A stretch of 64,000 nt of DNA from Mycobacterium kubicae (GTDB lineage Bacteria > Actinomycetota > Actinomycetes > Mycobacteriales > Mycobacteriaceae), in NCBI RefSeq assembly GCF_015689175.1, contig NZ_CP065047.1, positions 3,286,001 to 3,350,000 on the forward strand, in the 5' to 3' direction. The position numbers were made by a program, and so were the translations under genes. Every line of letters starts with the position of its first letter. Positions within the stretch are counted from its first letter, which is position 1. Shown one piece after another: positions 10,628-23,524 of this stretch. The notes under the pieces were generated by a model. It searched no databases, had not been told where the DNA came from, and saw only the letters and a program-made list of their open reading frames with translations.

Positions 10628-10650
10628 GGGGCAGCCAAATTGGCTGCCCC
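10628..10650 (-). terminator. Rho-independent terminator after the DUF3040 gene
   Basis: A perfect 10-bp inverted repeat (GGGGCAGCCA / TGGCTGCCCC, 3-nt loop) is followed on the minus strand by GTTTTTA, 17 bp after the stop codon of the DUF3040 gene. This is one of few classical hairpin-plus-U-tract terminators in the window. It insulates the DUF3040 gene from the mraZ promoter. Confidence 0.85.
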
Positions 10651-10667
10651 GCTACGAGTTGATGCGC

Positions 10668-11069
10668 TCAGTCTTCGAAGCGCCGCCGGAACCGATCCTC
10701 CATGCGGCTGGTGAACGAGCCGCCCGCCTTGTTGCGACGGGGGCGCACCGGACCCGAGGCGGGCCGGCCGTGATCAACCCGGCCGGGAACCCGCTGACCG
10801 GTGACCGCGTACACCACGCCGCCAAACATCACGACGAATCCGATGACGCTGAGGATCGGGAAGCTGCCGATCATCGTGGCCTTGAAGGCCACGCCGGAAA
10901 CCAGCATGGCCAGACCGACGACGAACAACGCCGCGCCCTGCACGCGTCGCCGTGCGGTGGGCGCCCGGAAGCCGCCGCCACGAACGCTCGACGCGAACTT
11001 CGGGTCCTCGGCATAGAGAGCGCTCTCGATCTGATCGAGCATTCTCTGCTCATGATCGGAGAGTGGCAT
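10668..11069 (-). CDS. DUF3040 family membrane protein (Rv2169c-like)
   Basis: A 133-residue protein beginning MPLSDHEQRMLDQIESALYA, the start typical of actinobacterial DUF3040 proteins, with two adjacent membrane segments (ALFVVGLAMLVSGVAFKA and FPILSVIGFVVMFGGVVYAV) and a basic C-terminal tail. A clear GGAGGG ribosome binding site precedes the ATG. It is a single-gene unit with its own terminator, placed just upstream of the dcw cluster, a conserved actinobacterial arrangement. The function is unknown; an envelope or division role is suggested only by location. Confidence 0.9.
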   Translation of the reverse strand: MPLSDHEQRMLDQIESALYAEDPKFASSVRGGGFRAPTARRRVQGAALFVVGLAMLVSGVAFKATMIGSFPILSVIGFVVMFGGVVYAVTGQRVPGRVDHGRPASGPVRPRRNKAGGSFTSRMEDRFRRRFED

Positions 11070-11083
11070 TCGTCCCTCCTTGC

Positions 11084-11096
11084 CGACAGACTGTCG
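11084..11096. promoter_or_regulatory. 13-bp palindrome upstream of the DUF3040 gene
   Basis: CGACAG-A-CTGTCG is a perfect palindrome about 15 bp upstream of the DUF3040 start, next to its ribosome binding site, in the divergent interval shared with the GNAT gene. It could be an operator or a small hairpin in the 5' leader. No known regulator consensus is recognised. Confidence 0.35.
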
Positions 11097-11313
11097 TTAC
11101 CGATAGCGCGAGGATGCCCGCTCTCGGGGCATCTAATTCAGATGATACGAGGTCAATCTACGCCGTACCACTGATTCGCAGGCGATTCTATCCTTGCTGC
11201 AGCACAGCGGGCAGGCGGACCGGATGGCAGTGTGGTGCAAGCTGTCACATCGACCGTTCAATACTGGTGCACAGGCAGCGCGTTGGATCACCACATGAGG
11301 AGGGCACCGCGAA

Positions 11314-11949
11314 TTGGCGACTTTCCTCATCGATCTGCCGCCGACCGATATGGAGCGCCGCCTCGGTGACGCCCTCAAGGTCTATGTCGATGCAATGCGC
11401 TATCCCAGGGGCACCGAGAATCAGCGCGCCGCGATGTGGCTGGAACACACCCGCAGGCCCGGCTGGCGCGCCGTGGGGGCCGTCGAAGTCGAGGCAAGCG
11501 CCGGGGCTGCCGATCCTGGCGGCGGCGCGGCGGTGCCGTCGGCCGCCGAGATGAGCAGTGCGCCGTTGGTCGGGGTGGCGTACGGCTACCCGGGAGCACC
11601 GGGCCAGTGGTGGCAGCAGCAGGTGATTCTGGGCTTGCAGCGCAGCGGGTTTCCGCCGCCCGCCATCGACCGGCTGATGAGCAGCTACTTCGAACTGACC
11701 GAACTGCACATCCACCCGCGCGCCCAGGGCCGCGGCCTGGGCGAGGCATTGGCGCGGCGACTGCTGGCCGGGCGCGACGAGGCCCACGTCTTGCTCTCCA
11801 CGCCCGAGACCAACGGCGAGGCCAACCGGGCGTGGCGGTTGTACCGGCGGCTGGGCTTCACCGACGTCATCCGCGGCTACCACTTCGCCGGCGACCCGCG
11901 CGCGTTCGCGATTCTGGGCCGCAAGCTGCCGCTGTCGAACTCGGGATGA
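11314..11949 (+). CDS. GNAT family N-acetyltransferase (Rv2170-like)
   Basis: A 211-residue GCN5-related acetyltransferase. The acetyl-CoA site is in the C-terminal half: LTELHIHPRAQGRGLGEALAR carries the R/QxxGxG/A-type loop, followed by WRLYRRLGF near the end. The N-terminal half is less conserved. The start is TTG, with AGGAGG about 11 nt upstream; no better start is near. The M. tuberculosis orthologue has been reported to act on isocitrate dehydrogenase; that is recalled and cannot be judged here. The ATG of the upstream lppM option overlaps its stop, so the two genes may be cotranscribed. Confidence 0.9.
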   Translation: MATFLIDLPPTDMERRLGDALKVYVDAMRYPRGTENQRAAMWLEHTRRPGWRAVGAVEVEASAGAADPGGGAAVPSAAEMSSAPLVGVAYGYPGAPGQWWQQQVILGLQRSGFPPPAIDRLMSSYFELTELHIHPRAQGRGLGEALARRLLAGRDEAHVLLSTPETNGEANRAWRLYRRLGFTDVIRGYHFAGDPRAFAILGRKLPLSNSG

Positions 11950-11999
11950 AACCCGGGCGGCTCGCCGGTGCGACACACTGGATCTGGCACGATGACCTC

Positions 12000-12739
12000 G
12001 TGTCCGCCAGCTCTCCCCCGCGCCCGGCCCGCGTCGTGCGGGCGTCCGCTGCCAGCGCCAGCACGCGTCGGCGTCGCCGCTTGGTGGCCATCGCCATGCT
12101 GCTGATGCTGGTACCGCTGGCCACCGGATGCCTGCGGGTGCGAGCCTCGCTCACCATCTCACCCGACGACCTGGTGTCCGGGGAGATCATCGCCGCGGCC
12201 AAACCCAAGACCAACAAAGACACCGGCCCGCAGCTGGACAGCAACAATCTGGCGTTCAACCAGAAAGTGGCGGTGTCCAACTACGACAGCGACGGCTACG
12301 TGGGGTCGCAGGCGGTGTTCTCCGATCTCACCTTCGCCGAGCTGCCGCAGCTGGCCAACATGAACTCCGATGCCACCGGCGTCAACCTGTCGCTGCGACG
12401 CAACGGCAACCTGGTCATCCTCGAGGGCCGGGCGGATCTGACCTCGGTGACCGACACCGACGCCGACGTGGAATTGACCGTCGCGTTCCCCGGCACGGTC
12501 ACCTCCACCAACGGCGACCGCATCGAGCCCGAGGTGGTGCAGTGGAAGCTCAAGCCGGGCGTGGTGAGCACCATGACCGCGCAGGCGCGCTACACCGATC
12601 CCAATACGCGTTCGTTCACCGGCGCCGGGATCTGGCTGGGCATCGCCTCATTCGCCGCCGCCGGTGTGGTGGCGGCGGCGGCCTGGCTCAGCCGGGACCG
12701 CTCGCCACGGTTCACCACCCCAGGCGAGCCGCCGCCGAG

Positions 12740-12743
<4 letters not shown>
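12000..12743 (+). CDS. lppM: Lipoprotein LppM
   Basis: Secreted lipoprotein with an additional C-terminal membrane segment. An Arg-rich n-region leads to the hydrophobic run LVAIAMLLMLVPLATGC, whose LATGC is a lipobox with the acylated Cys near residue 44. A beta-rich domain follows (VRASLTISPDDLVSGEI onward), then a C-terminal helix (GIWLGIASFAAAGVVAAAAW) and a short basic tail. GTG 12000 is preferred: a CACGAT hexamer ends 6 nt before it, resembling the leaderless promoter of pknL. An ATG at 11946 overlapping the previous stop would add 18 residues. The stop codon overlaps the next, convergent gene at a shared CTAG. Confidence 0.9.
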
Positions 12744-14921
<2,178 letters not shown>

Positions 14922-14925
14922 CCCG

Positions 14926-16449
14926 ATGACCGCCGCGACGCCCACGCCGCAAGCCCAGCCGGCAACCAAAGACTCGATAAGACAACGGCTTTCACACCTG
15001 CGGGCGTTCGCCACCACCCCGGCAGCCGGCCCGGCCCGACTCGGGTTCCTCGGCGCGGTCCTGATCACCGTGGGCGCATTGGGCGCCGGCAGCACCCGCC
15101 AGCACGACCCGCTGCTGGAGTCGCTGCACATGTCGTGGCTGCGCTTCGGCCACGGGCTGGTGCTGTCCTCCATCCTGCTGTGGGTGGGTGTGGGGCTCAT
15201 GCTGATCGCGTGGCTGCGGCTGGGCCGACACGTGGTCGGCGGCGGCGTCAGCGAGTTCACCATGCGGGCCACCACCGTGATCTGGTTGGCGCCGTTGCTG
15301 CTGTCGGTGCCGGTGTTCAGCCGCGACACCTACTCCTACCTGGCCCAGGGCGCGCTGCTGCGAGACGGCATGGATCCCTATGCCGTCGGTCCGGTGGCAA
15401 ACCCGAACCCGTTGCTGGACAACGTGAGTCCGATCTGGACCATCACCACCGCGCCCTACGGTCCGGCCTTCATCCTGGTCGCCAAGCTGGTCACCATGCT
15501 GGTGGGCAACCACGTCATCGCCGGAACCATGCTGTTGCGGTTGTGCATGCTGCCGGGCCTGGCGCTGCTGGTCTGGGCGACCCCGCGGCTGGCCCACCAG
15601 GTCGGCGCCGACGGCGCCAAGGCGCTGTGGATCTGTGTGCTCAACCCGCTGGTGCTCATCCACCTGATGGGCGGGGTGCACAACGAGATGCTGATGGTCG
15701 GACTGATGGCCGCCGGCATCGCACTGACGCTGCAACGCCGTCACGTCGCCGGCATCGCCCTGCTCACCGTGGGCATCGCGGTCAAAGCGACCGCGGGCCT
15801 GGCGCTGCCGTTCCTGTTCTGGGTGTGGATGCGCCATCTGCGCGAGGACCGGGGATACCGCCCGGTTGCGGCGCTGTTGGCGGCCGTCGCCGCGTCGCTG
15901 GGCATTGTCGCGGTGCTGTTCGGGGCGTTGTCCCTGGTCGCCGGCGTGGGACTGGGTTGGCTGTCCGCGCTGGCCGGTTCGGTGAAGATCATCAATTGGC
16001 TGACCGTGCCGACCGCGGCCGCGAACCTGATCCACGCGTTGAGCAGCGCCTTCGTCCCGGTCAACTTCTACGGCATCCTGCGGGTGAACCGGCTGATCGG
16101 AATCGCGATCATCGTGCTGGCACTGCCGTTGCTGTGGTGGCGGTTTCGCCGCGACGACCGGGCCGTGCTGACCGGGATTTTCGGCGCGATGCTGGTGGTG
16201 GTGTTGTTCGTGCCCGCCGCGCTGCCGTGGTACTACTCCTGGCCGCTGGCCGTGCTGGCGCCGCTGGCGCAGTCCCGCCCGGCCATGGCGCTGATCGCCG
16301 GGTTCTCCACCTGGATCATGGTGATCTTCAAGCCCGACGGCGCCCACGGCATGTATTCCTGGCTGCATGTCGCGCTGGCGACGGCGTTCGCCGTGGTGGC
16401 GTGGTATTCGCTGTACCGGGCGCCCGAGCCGGCGGCTAGTACGCCATAG
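14926..16449 (+). CDS. mptA: Alpha-1,6-mannosyltransferase MptA
   Basis: GT-C type polytopic membrane enzyme that uses decaprenyl-phosphomannose to extend the alpha-1,6-mannan backbone of lipomannan and lipoarabinomannan on the periplasmic side. The 507-residue protein has a cytoplasmic N-terminus and about 12-13 hydrophobic segments. The first external loop carries PVFSRDTYSYLAQGALLRDG, with the acidic residue typical of GT-C catalysis. It lies directly after idsA2. The last 14 bp overlap the convergent Rv2175c-like gene. Confidence 0.93.
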   Translation: MTAATPTPQAQPATKDSIRQRLSHLRAFATTPAAGPARLGFLGAVLITVGALGAGSTRQHDPLLESLHMSWLRFGHGLVLSSILLWVGVGLMLIAWLRLGRHVVGGGVSEFTMRATTVIWLAPLLLSVPVFSRDTYSYLAQGALLRDGMDPYAVGPVANPNPLLDNVSPIWTITTAPYGPAFILVAKLVTMLVGNHVIAGTMLLRLCMLPGLALLVWATPRLAHQVGADGAKALWICVLNPLVLIHLMGGVHNEMLMVGLMAAGIALTLQRRHVAGIALLTVGIAVKATAGLALPFLFWVWMRHLREDRGYRPVAALLAAVAASLGIVAVLFGALSLVAGVGLGWLSALAGSVKIINWLTVPTAAANLIHALSSAFVPVNFYGILRVNRLIGIAIIVLALPLLWWRFRRDDRAVLTGIFGAMLVVVLFVPAALPWYYSWPLAVLAPLAQSRPAMALIAGFSTWIMVIFKPDGAHGMYSWLHVALATAFAVVAWYSLYRAPEPAASTP

Positions 16450-16888
16450 CCTGGGCGCGACGCAGGACCTCCCGGGCTTGGTGCGCGTGCAGCGCGTCGA
16501 CCGGACGCGCGTTGTTCAGCGCATCGCGCGAGCCGTCGCGGGTGACGGTCAGCGACGGGTCCGGCGTGAACAGCCACCGCACGATCTCCGTCTCGTGATA
16601 ACCGCCGTCGTGCAGGATCGTCAGCAGACCGGGCAGGCTCTTGACCACCTGGCCGGTGTTGGTGAAGAACACCTGCGGCACCACCACGCCACCGTCGCGT
16701 CGCACCGCCACCAGATGGCCTTCCCGTATCTGCTGATGCACCTTGCTCACCGGTACGCGGAGCAACTCCGCGACCCGGTGCAGGTCATAGGTGGGTTCGT
16801 CGGGGTCTAGTACGTCGTCGCCGGCCGGAATGCTGCCCACTGCGCCAGTGTAAGACCTGGTGGGCAGCCGGGTATGCACGTTGCGCAC
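16436..16888 (-). CDS. Winged-helix DNA-binding protein, PknL substrate (Rv2175c-like)
   Basis: A 150-residue protein with a helix-turn-helix near the N-terminus (TYDLHRVAELLRVPVSKVHQ) and a conserved C-terminal domain (VFFTNTGQVVKSLPGLLTIL). The M. tuberculosis orthologue binds DNA and is phosphorylated by PknL, whose gene is also the divergent neighbour here, 44 bp away. The ATG gives an N-terminus of about 20 variable residues before VGSIPAGDDVLDPDEPT; a shorter GTG start is possible. The 3' end overlaps mptA on the other strand. Confidence 0.9.
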   Translation of the reverse strand: MRNVHTRLPTRSYTGAVGSIPAGDDVLDPDEPTYDLHRVAELLRVPVSKVHQQIREGHLVAVRRDGGVVVPQVFFTNTGQVVKSLPGLLTILHDGGYHETEIVRWLFTPDPSLTVTRDGSRDALNNARPVDALHAHQAREVLRRAQAMAY

Positions 16889-16920
16889 ACGAGGTCCGAT
16901 CCGTATCCCCGGCCGCCACC

Positions 16921-16926
16921 TACGAT
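16921..16926 (+). promoter_or_regulatory. -10 element of a leaderless pknL promoter
   Basis: TACGAT fits the mycobacterial SigA -10 pattern TANNNT and ends 6 nt before the pknL GTG, so transcription would start at or next to the start codon. No Shine-Dalgarno is present upstream of the GTG, consistent with a leaderless mRNA. A -35 element is not obvious. Confidence 0.5.
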
Positions 16927-16932
16927 GGCCCC

Positions 16933-18141
16933 GTGGCCGGACCTGGCGCGGGAGACCCGTTGCACAACGCGTTGCTCGATGGCCGCTACCTGGTTCAAGC
17001 GCCCATTGCCAGCGGCGGCACGTCCACGGTGTACCGCGGGCTCGACACCCGACTGGACCGGCCGGTCGCGCTGAAGGTGATGGACTCCCGGTACGCCGGC
17101 GACCCGCAATTCATGACCCGCTTCCAGCTCGAGGCCCGCACCGTGGCGCGGCTGAAAAGCCCTGGGCTGGTTGCGGTCTACGACCAGGGCCTCGATGCCC
17201 GCCACCCGTTCCTGGTGATGGAGCTGATCGAAGGCGGCACCCTGCGCGAGTTGCTGACCGAACGGGGGCCGATGCCCCCGCACGCGGTCGCGGCGGTGCT
17301 GCGCCCGGTGTTGGGTGGGCTGGCCGCCGCGCACCGGGCCGGGCTGGTGCACCGCGACGTCAAACCGGAGAACGTGTTGATCTCCGACGACGGCGAGGTC
17401 AAGATCGCCGACTTCGGGTTGGTCCGTGCCGTGGCGGCCGCGAAAATCACGTCCACCAGTGTGATTCTGGGTACGGCCGCCTACCTGTCGCCTGAACAGG
17501 TGCGCGATGGGAACGCCGGCCCGCGCAGCGATGTCTACTCCGCCGGCATCCTCACCTACGAGCTGCTCACCGGACGCACCCCGTTCACCGGTGACACGGC
17601 GTTGTCGATCGCCTACCAGCGGCTGGACACCGACGTGCCGGCGCCCAGCAGCGTGATCGACGGAGTACCAACGCAATTCGACGAATTCGTGGCGTGCGCG
17701 ACGGCGCGCGACCCCGCCGAGCGCTACGCCGACGCCATCGAGATGGCCGCCGACCTGGAGGCCGTCGCCGAGGAACTCCGGCTGCCGGACTTCCGGGTGC
17801 CCGCGCCGCGCAATTCCGCCCAGCACCGGTCGGCGGCGCTGCAGCGCAGCCGCGTGAGCCAGCCGGTGCGCCAACCCACCCGGGAATTGCCCCGCGATCC
17901 GGCCGAGTGGCCGCAGCCCGTGGCGGCCCAGCCGGACCCCGAACTCGACGAGTACGAGAACGAATACGAATACCAGTCGCCCACAGGCGAATTCGCCGGT
18001 ATCCCGATCGACGAATTCATCTGGGCGCGCCAGCACGCCCGCCGCATGGTGCTGCTGTGGGTGGCGGTGATCTTGGCGATCACCGGATTGGCCGCCACCG
18101 CGGGCTGGACGCTGGGCAGCAACCTCAGCGGACTGCTGTGA
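16933..18141 (+). CDS. pknL: Serine/threonine protein kinase PknL
   Basis: Transmembrane Hanks-type kinase. The kinase domain covers residues 18-280: glycine loop ASGGTSTVYRG, ATP lysine in VALKVMD, catalytic HRDVKPENVLI, IADFGLVRA, then SPEQVRDG (APE-like motif). A juxtamembrane region rich in Pro and acidic residues follows. One membrane helix lies at the extreme C-terminus (MVLLWVAVILAITGLAATAG), with almost no extracellular part, so no sensor domain is present. The GTG start appears leaderless. Its divergent neighbour encodes its known substrate. The TGA abuts the aroG TAG on the opposite strand with no spacer. Confidence 0.96.
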   Translation: MAGPGAGDPLHNALLDGRYLVQAPIASGGTSTVYRGLDTRLDRPVALKVMDSRYAGDPQFMTRFQLEARTVARLKSPGLVAVYDQGLDARHPFLVMELIEGGTLRELLTERGPMPPHAVAAVLRPVLGGLAAAHRAGLVHRDVKPENVLISDDGEVKIADFGLVRAVAAAKITSTSVILGTAAYLSPEQVRDGNAGPRSDVYSAGILTYELLTGRTPFTGDTALSIAYQRLDTDVPAPSSVIDGVPTQFDEFVACATARDPAERYADAIEMAADLEAVAEELRLPDFRVPAPRNSAQHRSAALQRSRVSQPVRQPTRELPRDPAEWPQPVAAQPDPELDEYENEYEYQSPTGEFAGIPIDEFIWARQHARRMVLLWVAVILAITGLAATAGWTLGSNLSGLL

Positions 18142-20072
<1,931 letters not shown>

Positions 20073-20073
20073 G

Positions 20074-20940
20074 CTAGCCGGCGACCAGGATGGGCTCGGT
20101 GGAGTCGGGTGGCGGCGCGGGATGAACGACCAGGTCCAGCTGGGCGTCCACCGTCTGGTCGTCGGGCAGGCTGGGCGTCCCGGCGACGATGCCCTGCACC
20201 CAGAGCTTGGCTTGCACCACCGGGCGGCGCAGCGTGCGTTCGCGCTGCAGTGCGCGGCGCATCTTGACCGGCCGGGCGGTGTAGCGCCACCGCGCCCAGG
20301 GCGCGTGCGGGCGCGAGAGCCGGACGGCACCCACGATCAGCAGCACGAAAATGAACATGCCGAGCAGACCGGTCCACACCTTGCCCTTGAGCAGGACCAC
20401 CACCGCCAGCGGCAACGTGAGCACGAGCCCGCCGACCACCGTGGTTTGCAGCAGCACCCAGTCCGGGCCGTGGCGCACGGGCAGGAAGAACATCAGCGGG
20501 TGCAGGCCCAGTATCAGCAGTCCCGCCACGGCCACCGCGGCGAAGACCGCGTCGACCGAACTGCGGCCGTCTTCGGACCAGTACACGTCCGAAAGATGCA
20601 GAATCAGCGCGTACTCGTCCAGAACCAGCGCCGCGCCTATCCCGAACAGTGTTGCGGCGACGGTGTATTCGGGTTCCTGTCCGTTGACCGACAGGGTCAC
20701 CAGCATCAGCCCGGACACCATCACCAGCACGACCCCGAAGGTCACGTGGTGGATGTGCACCGTTCCGACGTGGATGTTGCGCGGTTGCCACCACCTCGGG
20801 GTCCGGCCCCGGTCAGCGCAGTGCCGGATGAAGCGCACGAAGCTGCGGGTGACGAAGAAGGTGAGGATGAAGGCGACCAGACAGCACAACAAGGGCAGGC
20901 GGCCACGATCGATGATGTCGTGGTGCAGCCAGCGGAGCAC
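20074..20940 (-). CDS. Conserved multi-pass membrane protein (Rv2180c-like)
   Basis: A 288-residue protein with about seven hydrophobic segments. The first begins at RLPLLCCLVAFILTFFVTRS; a His-rich loop NIHVGTVHIHHVTFG follows and could bind metal, then LDEYALILHLSDVYW. The C-terminal 70 residues are soluble and basic, then acidic. No enzyme family is recognised. The stop precedes the exoribonuclease GTG by one base. It is divergent from the mannosyltransferase gene and shares an 85-bp intergenic region with it. Confidence 0.88.
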   Translation of the reverse strand: MLRWLHHDIIDRGRLPLLCCLVAFILTFFVTRSFVRFIRHCADRGRTPRWWQPRNIHVGTVHIHHVTFGVVLVMVSGLMLVTLSVNGQEPEYTVAATLFGIGAALVLDEYALILHLSDVYWSEDGRSSVDAVFAAVAVAGLLILGLHPLMFFLPVRHGPDWVLLQTTVVGGLVLTLPLAVVVLLKGKVWTGLLGMFIFVLLIVGAVRLSRPHAPWARWRYTARPVKMRRALQRERTLRRPVVQAKLWVQGIVAGTPSLPDDQTVDAQLDLVVHPAPPPDSTEPILVAG

Positions 20941-21009
20941 TCTAAAAACCTACGCCGTATCGGGGTGAGAAGCCGGGAGCCGCGCCCCTGTTGACGCACC
21001 CGATCCCGT

Positions 21010-21015
21010 TAGGCT
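21010..21015 (+). promoter_or_regulatory. Possible -10 element of the Rv2181-like mannosyltransferase gene
   Basis: TAGGCT ends 10 nt before the ATG, implying a transcript that starts only a few bases from the start codon. TTGACG at 20991-20996 is -35-like but only 13 bp away, shorter than the usual 16-18, so the pairing is doubtful. Confidence 0.35.
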
Positions 21016-21025
21016 GTCCTGCGAC

Positions 21026-22309
21026 ATGAATGAAACGCGGTCGCCCGAGGTGGGCAGTCGGCTCGGGCGGGTCCTGTTGTGGTGCCTGCTGTGGCTGGTC
21101 GCGGCCGCGATCTTGACCTATGCGTGCTGGCGGCTGTTCGCGCATGTGCCCTACCGCATCGACATCGACATCTACCGGATGGGCGCCCAAGCGTGGCTGG
21201 ACGGCCGCCCGCTCTACCACGGCGACGTGAAGTTCCACACACCCATCGGCCTGGACCTGCCGTTCACCTATCCACCGCTGGCGGCCGTGGTGTTCATTCC
21301 GTTCGCCTGGATGAAAATGCCGGCGGCCAGTGTGGTGATCACCCTGCTGACGCTCGTGTTGCTGGCCGTGTCGACGTTTCTGGTGGTGACGGGCCTCGAC
21401 GTGTGGGCGAGGTCCGCGAGGGTGCCCGGCCCCTCGTGGCTGCGCCGGGTCTGGTTGACCGTCGTGGTGGTAGCTGCCGCGTCGGTCTGGTTGGAACCGA
21501 TCACGTCCAATTTCGCCTTCGGCCAGATCAACGTGGTGCTGATGACACTGGTCATCGCCGACTGCACGCCGCGGCGCACCCCCTGGCCCCGGGGACTGCT
21601 GCTGGGCCTGGGCATTGCCCTCAAGCTGACGCCGGCGGTCTTTCTGCTGTACTTCGCGCTGCGCCGAGACCACCGGGCGGCGCTGACCGCGCTGGCTTCG
21701 TTCGCCGGCGCGACGCTGATCGGTTTCGCGGTGGCCTGGAACGACTCGTGGGAGTACTGGACCCACACGGTGCACCACACCGATCGCATCGGCGGGGCTG
21801 CCTTGAACACCGACCAGAACATCGCCGGGGCGTTGGCCCGGCTGGGTCTTGCCGAGCACGAACGCTTCCTGCTCTGGGTGCTCGCCTGCCTGCTGGTGTT
21901 GGCCGCGACGGTCTGGGCGATGCGGCGGGTGCTACGCGCGGGCGAACCGATTCTGGCGGTGATCTGCGTCGCGCTGTTCGGGCTGGTGGTCTCGCCGGTG
22001 TCGTGGTCACACCACTGGGTGTGGATGCTGCCGGCCGTCCTGGTGACCGGGGTGCTGGCATGGCGGCGGCGCAACGTCGCGCTCGCGCTGATCAGCGTGG
22101 TCGGACTGGCCCTGATGCGGTGGACGCCGATCGACTTGCTGCCCAAGCACCGGGAGACCACGGCGGCGTGGTGGCGCCAGTTGCTCGGCATGTCTTACGT
22201 GTGGTGGGCGCTGGCGTTGATCGTCGTAGCCGGAGCCACGGTGGCCACCCGGATTGCCGCGGAACGCAGGTCTCAGCCGGGGCTTACGCCGGTACCGGCG
22301 GCAAGCTGA
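21026..22309 (+). CDS. mptC: Alpha-1,2-mannosyltransferase of LM/LAM branching (Rv2181-like)
   Basis: GT-C/GT87 (DUF2029-type) membrane glycosyltransferase. The 427-residue protein has about 11 hydrophobic segments, with [20 protein letters not shown] in the first external loop (acidic catalytic residues of the family) and [11 protein letters not shown] after it. The M. tuberculosis orthologue adds the single alpha-1,2-mannose branches on the lipomannan backbone, complementing MptA. The TGA is immediately followed by the TAA (opposite strand) of the acyltransferase gene. Confidence 0.92.
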   Translation: MNETRSPEVGSRLGRVLLWCLLWLVAAAILTYACWRLFAHVPYRIDIDIYRMGAQAWLDGRPLYHGDVKFHTPIGLDLPFTYPPLAAVVFIPFAWMKMPAASVVITLLTLVLLAVSTFLVVTGLDVWARSARVPGPSWLRRVWLTVVVVAAASVWLEPITSNFAFGQINVVLMTLVIADCTPRRTPWPRGLLLGLGIALKLTPAVFLLYFALRRDHRAALTALASFAGATLIGFAVAWNDSWEYWTHTVHHTDRIGGAALNTDQNIAGALARLGLAEHERFLLWVLACLLVLAATVWAMRRVLRAGEPILAVICVALFGLVVSPVSWSHHWVWMLPAVLVTGVLAWRRRNVALALISVVGLALMRWTPIDLLPKHRETTAAWWRQLLGMSYVWWALALIVVAGATVATRIAAERRSQPGLTPVPAAS

Positions 22310-23029
22310 TTAACCGGCTGCCGTCTCCGGAATGCGGTCGGCGTCCGCGTCTTTGGCCGTGCCGTCCTTGATGCTGGCGGCGTAGATGTCGACGTACTCC
22401 TGACCGGATAGCCCCATCAGCTCGTACATCACCTCGTCGGTGACCGCGCGCTCGATGAAATGGTTGCCGGCCAGCCCCTCGAAGCGGGAGAAGTCCATCG
22501 GCTCGCCGAACCGGACGGAGACCCGACCGAACCGCAACATCTTCTTTCCCGGCGGGTTGACCACGTTGGTACCGATCATCGCCACCGGAATCACCGGCAC
22601 CCCGGACTGCAGCGCCAGCCGGGCCAACCCGGTCTTGCCCTTGTACAACCGGCCGTCCGGCGAGCGGGTGCCCTCCGGGTACATGCCCAACAACTTGCCC
22701 TCGCCCAACAAACGCTCTGCGGTCGTCAACGCGGCGTTGGCAGCATCGGCGTTGGCCCGGTCGATGGGCACTTGGCCGACGACGGTGAAGAACCACCGCT
22801 TGAACCAGCCCTTCAGGCCGGTGCCGGTGAAGTATTCCGACTTCGCCAGGAAAGTGATCCGGCGGCGCACCACCAAGGGCAGGAAGAAGCTGTCCATCAC
22901 CGCCAGGTGATTACTGGCCAAAATGGCCGGCCCGGAGCTCGGAACATGTTCCAGCCCTTCAACTTTCGGGCGACCAAGCACCGACAGCAGCGGGCCCAGG
23001 AGAACGTACTTGAAAAACCAGTACCACAT
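22310..23029 (-). CDS. 1-acylglycerol-3-phosphate O-acyltransferase family (PlsC-like)
   Basis: Glycerophospholipid acyltransferase of 239 residues. The catalytic HX4D box is NHLAVMDSFFLP, and the substrate-binding motif is YPEGTRSPDGRLYKGKTG. A hydrophobic N-terminus (MWYWFFKYVLLGPLL) suggests membrane association. Its likely role is phosphatidic acid synthesis for membrane phospholipids or PIM acylation; the acceptor cannot be told from sequence. It heads away from the ArsA/SRPBCC genes on the same strand with an 85-bp gap. Confidence 0.92.
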   Translation of the reverse strand: MWYWFFKYVLLGPLLSVLGRPKVEGLEHVPSSGPAILASNHLAVMDSFFLPLVVRRRITFLAKSEYFTGTGLKGWFKRWFFTVVGQVPIDRANADAANAALTTAERLLGEGKLLGMYPEGTRSPDGRLYKGKTGLARLALQSGVPVIPVAMIGTNVVNPPGKKMLRFGRVSVRFGEPMDFSRFEGLAGNHFIERAVTDEVMYELMGLSGQEYVDIYAASIKDGTAKDADADRIPETAAG

Positions 23030-23113
23030 GGCTCCCTTTCACCCCCACCGAATGGTGTCTGGGCCAACTGTACCCATCGACAGTGACCGCGACTACCTCT
23101 CGAAGCCGGCGGC

Positions 23114-23524
23114 TCAGTCCTGCACGGTAATCGGAATAGCTTCGTAACGAGCTTTTGCCGCACCGTTACCGGTGATGGGCTCGGCGGCCGATTCGTCGGC
23201 CAAGCCGGCGGCCGGCGCATCGTCCGGCGGCGACGGCACGCTGCGGCCGGCGTCGTTGACCAAGCCGCGTAGCACGTCGAGCAGCGCGACTCCCTGGTCG
23301 GCGACCACCGTCAGCAACGGATGCTGCTCGCCGTTGAGCAGCGCGGCCAGGGCGCACACCGGACACCACACCTGTTGGCATTTGCCGCTCTCGCCGGTCA
23401 GGCCGGCGCTGGACGCCACCGCTGCCGCCGCGCGCACCGCGGGGTCGATACTGTCCAGCGCTGCCTGCGCGAGCCGCCGCAGCTCCGGGCCAATGTCGGT
23501 ATGCGCCTTACTCACTTCGGCCAC
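23114..23524 (-). CDS. Small conserved protein with CPVCA motif (Rv2183c-like)
   Basis: A 136-residue protein of unknown function. The middle contains KCQQVWCPVCALAALLNGEQ; the three Cys residues could form a metal or redox site. The C-terminal 60 residues are Pro, Ala and Asp rich and probably disordered. The ATG overlaps the end of the ATPase gene; a GTG three codons later (VSKAHTDIG) is equally possible. The overlap suggests a functional link with the ArsA-like ATPase. Confidence 0.82.
   Translation of the reverse strand: MAEVSKAHTDIGPELRRLAQAALDSIDPAVRAAAAVASSAGLTGESGKCQQVWCPVCALAALLNGEQHPLLTVVADQGVALLDVLRGLVNDAGRSVPSPPDDAPAAGLADESAAEPITGNGAAKARYEAIPITVQD

Larger units (their letters stand above)
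10288..10667. other. Intergenic region upstream of mraZ
   Basis: This 380-bp stretch separates mraZ from the DUF3040 gene; both read leftward. It holds the mraZ promoter and MraZ-box repeats at its left end. A 6-bp-arm palindrome GTGGCG-TTT-CGCCAC sits at 10394-10408, and a second pair of TGGGG repeats on the plus strand lies near 10520-10534. The DUF3040 gene terminator is at the right end. No convincing coding frame is seen. In M. tuberculosis H37Rv the same interval carries an IS6110 copy; no IS remnant or flanking duplication is visible here. Confidence 0.7.

Noticed and set aside
10288..10667. IS element remnant beside mraZ, as in M. tuberculosis
   Set aside because: No transposase fragment, inverted ends or target duplication is visible.
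14992..16368. Long minus-strand frame opposite mptA
   Set aside because: It is His/Gln/Gly-rich antisense of a membrane protein gene; the real gene is MptA on the plus strand.
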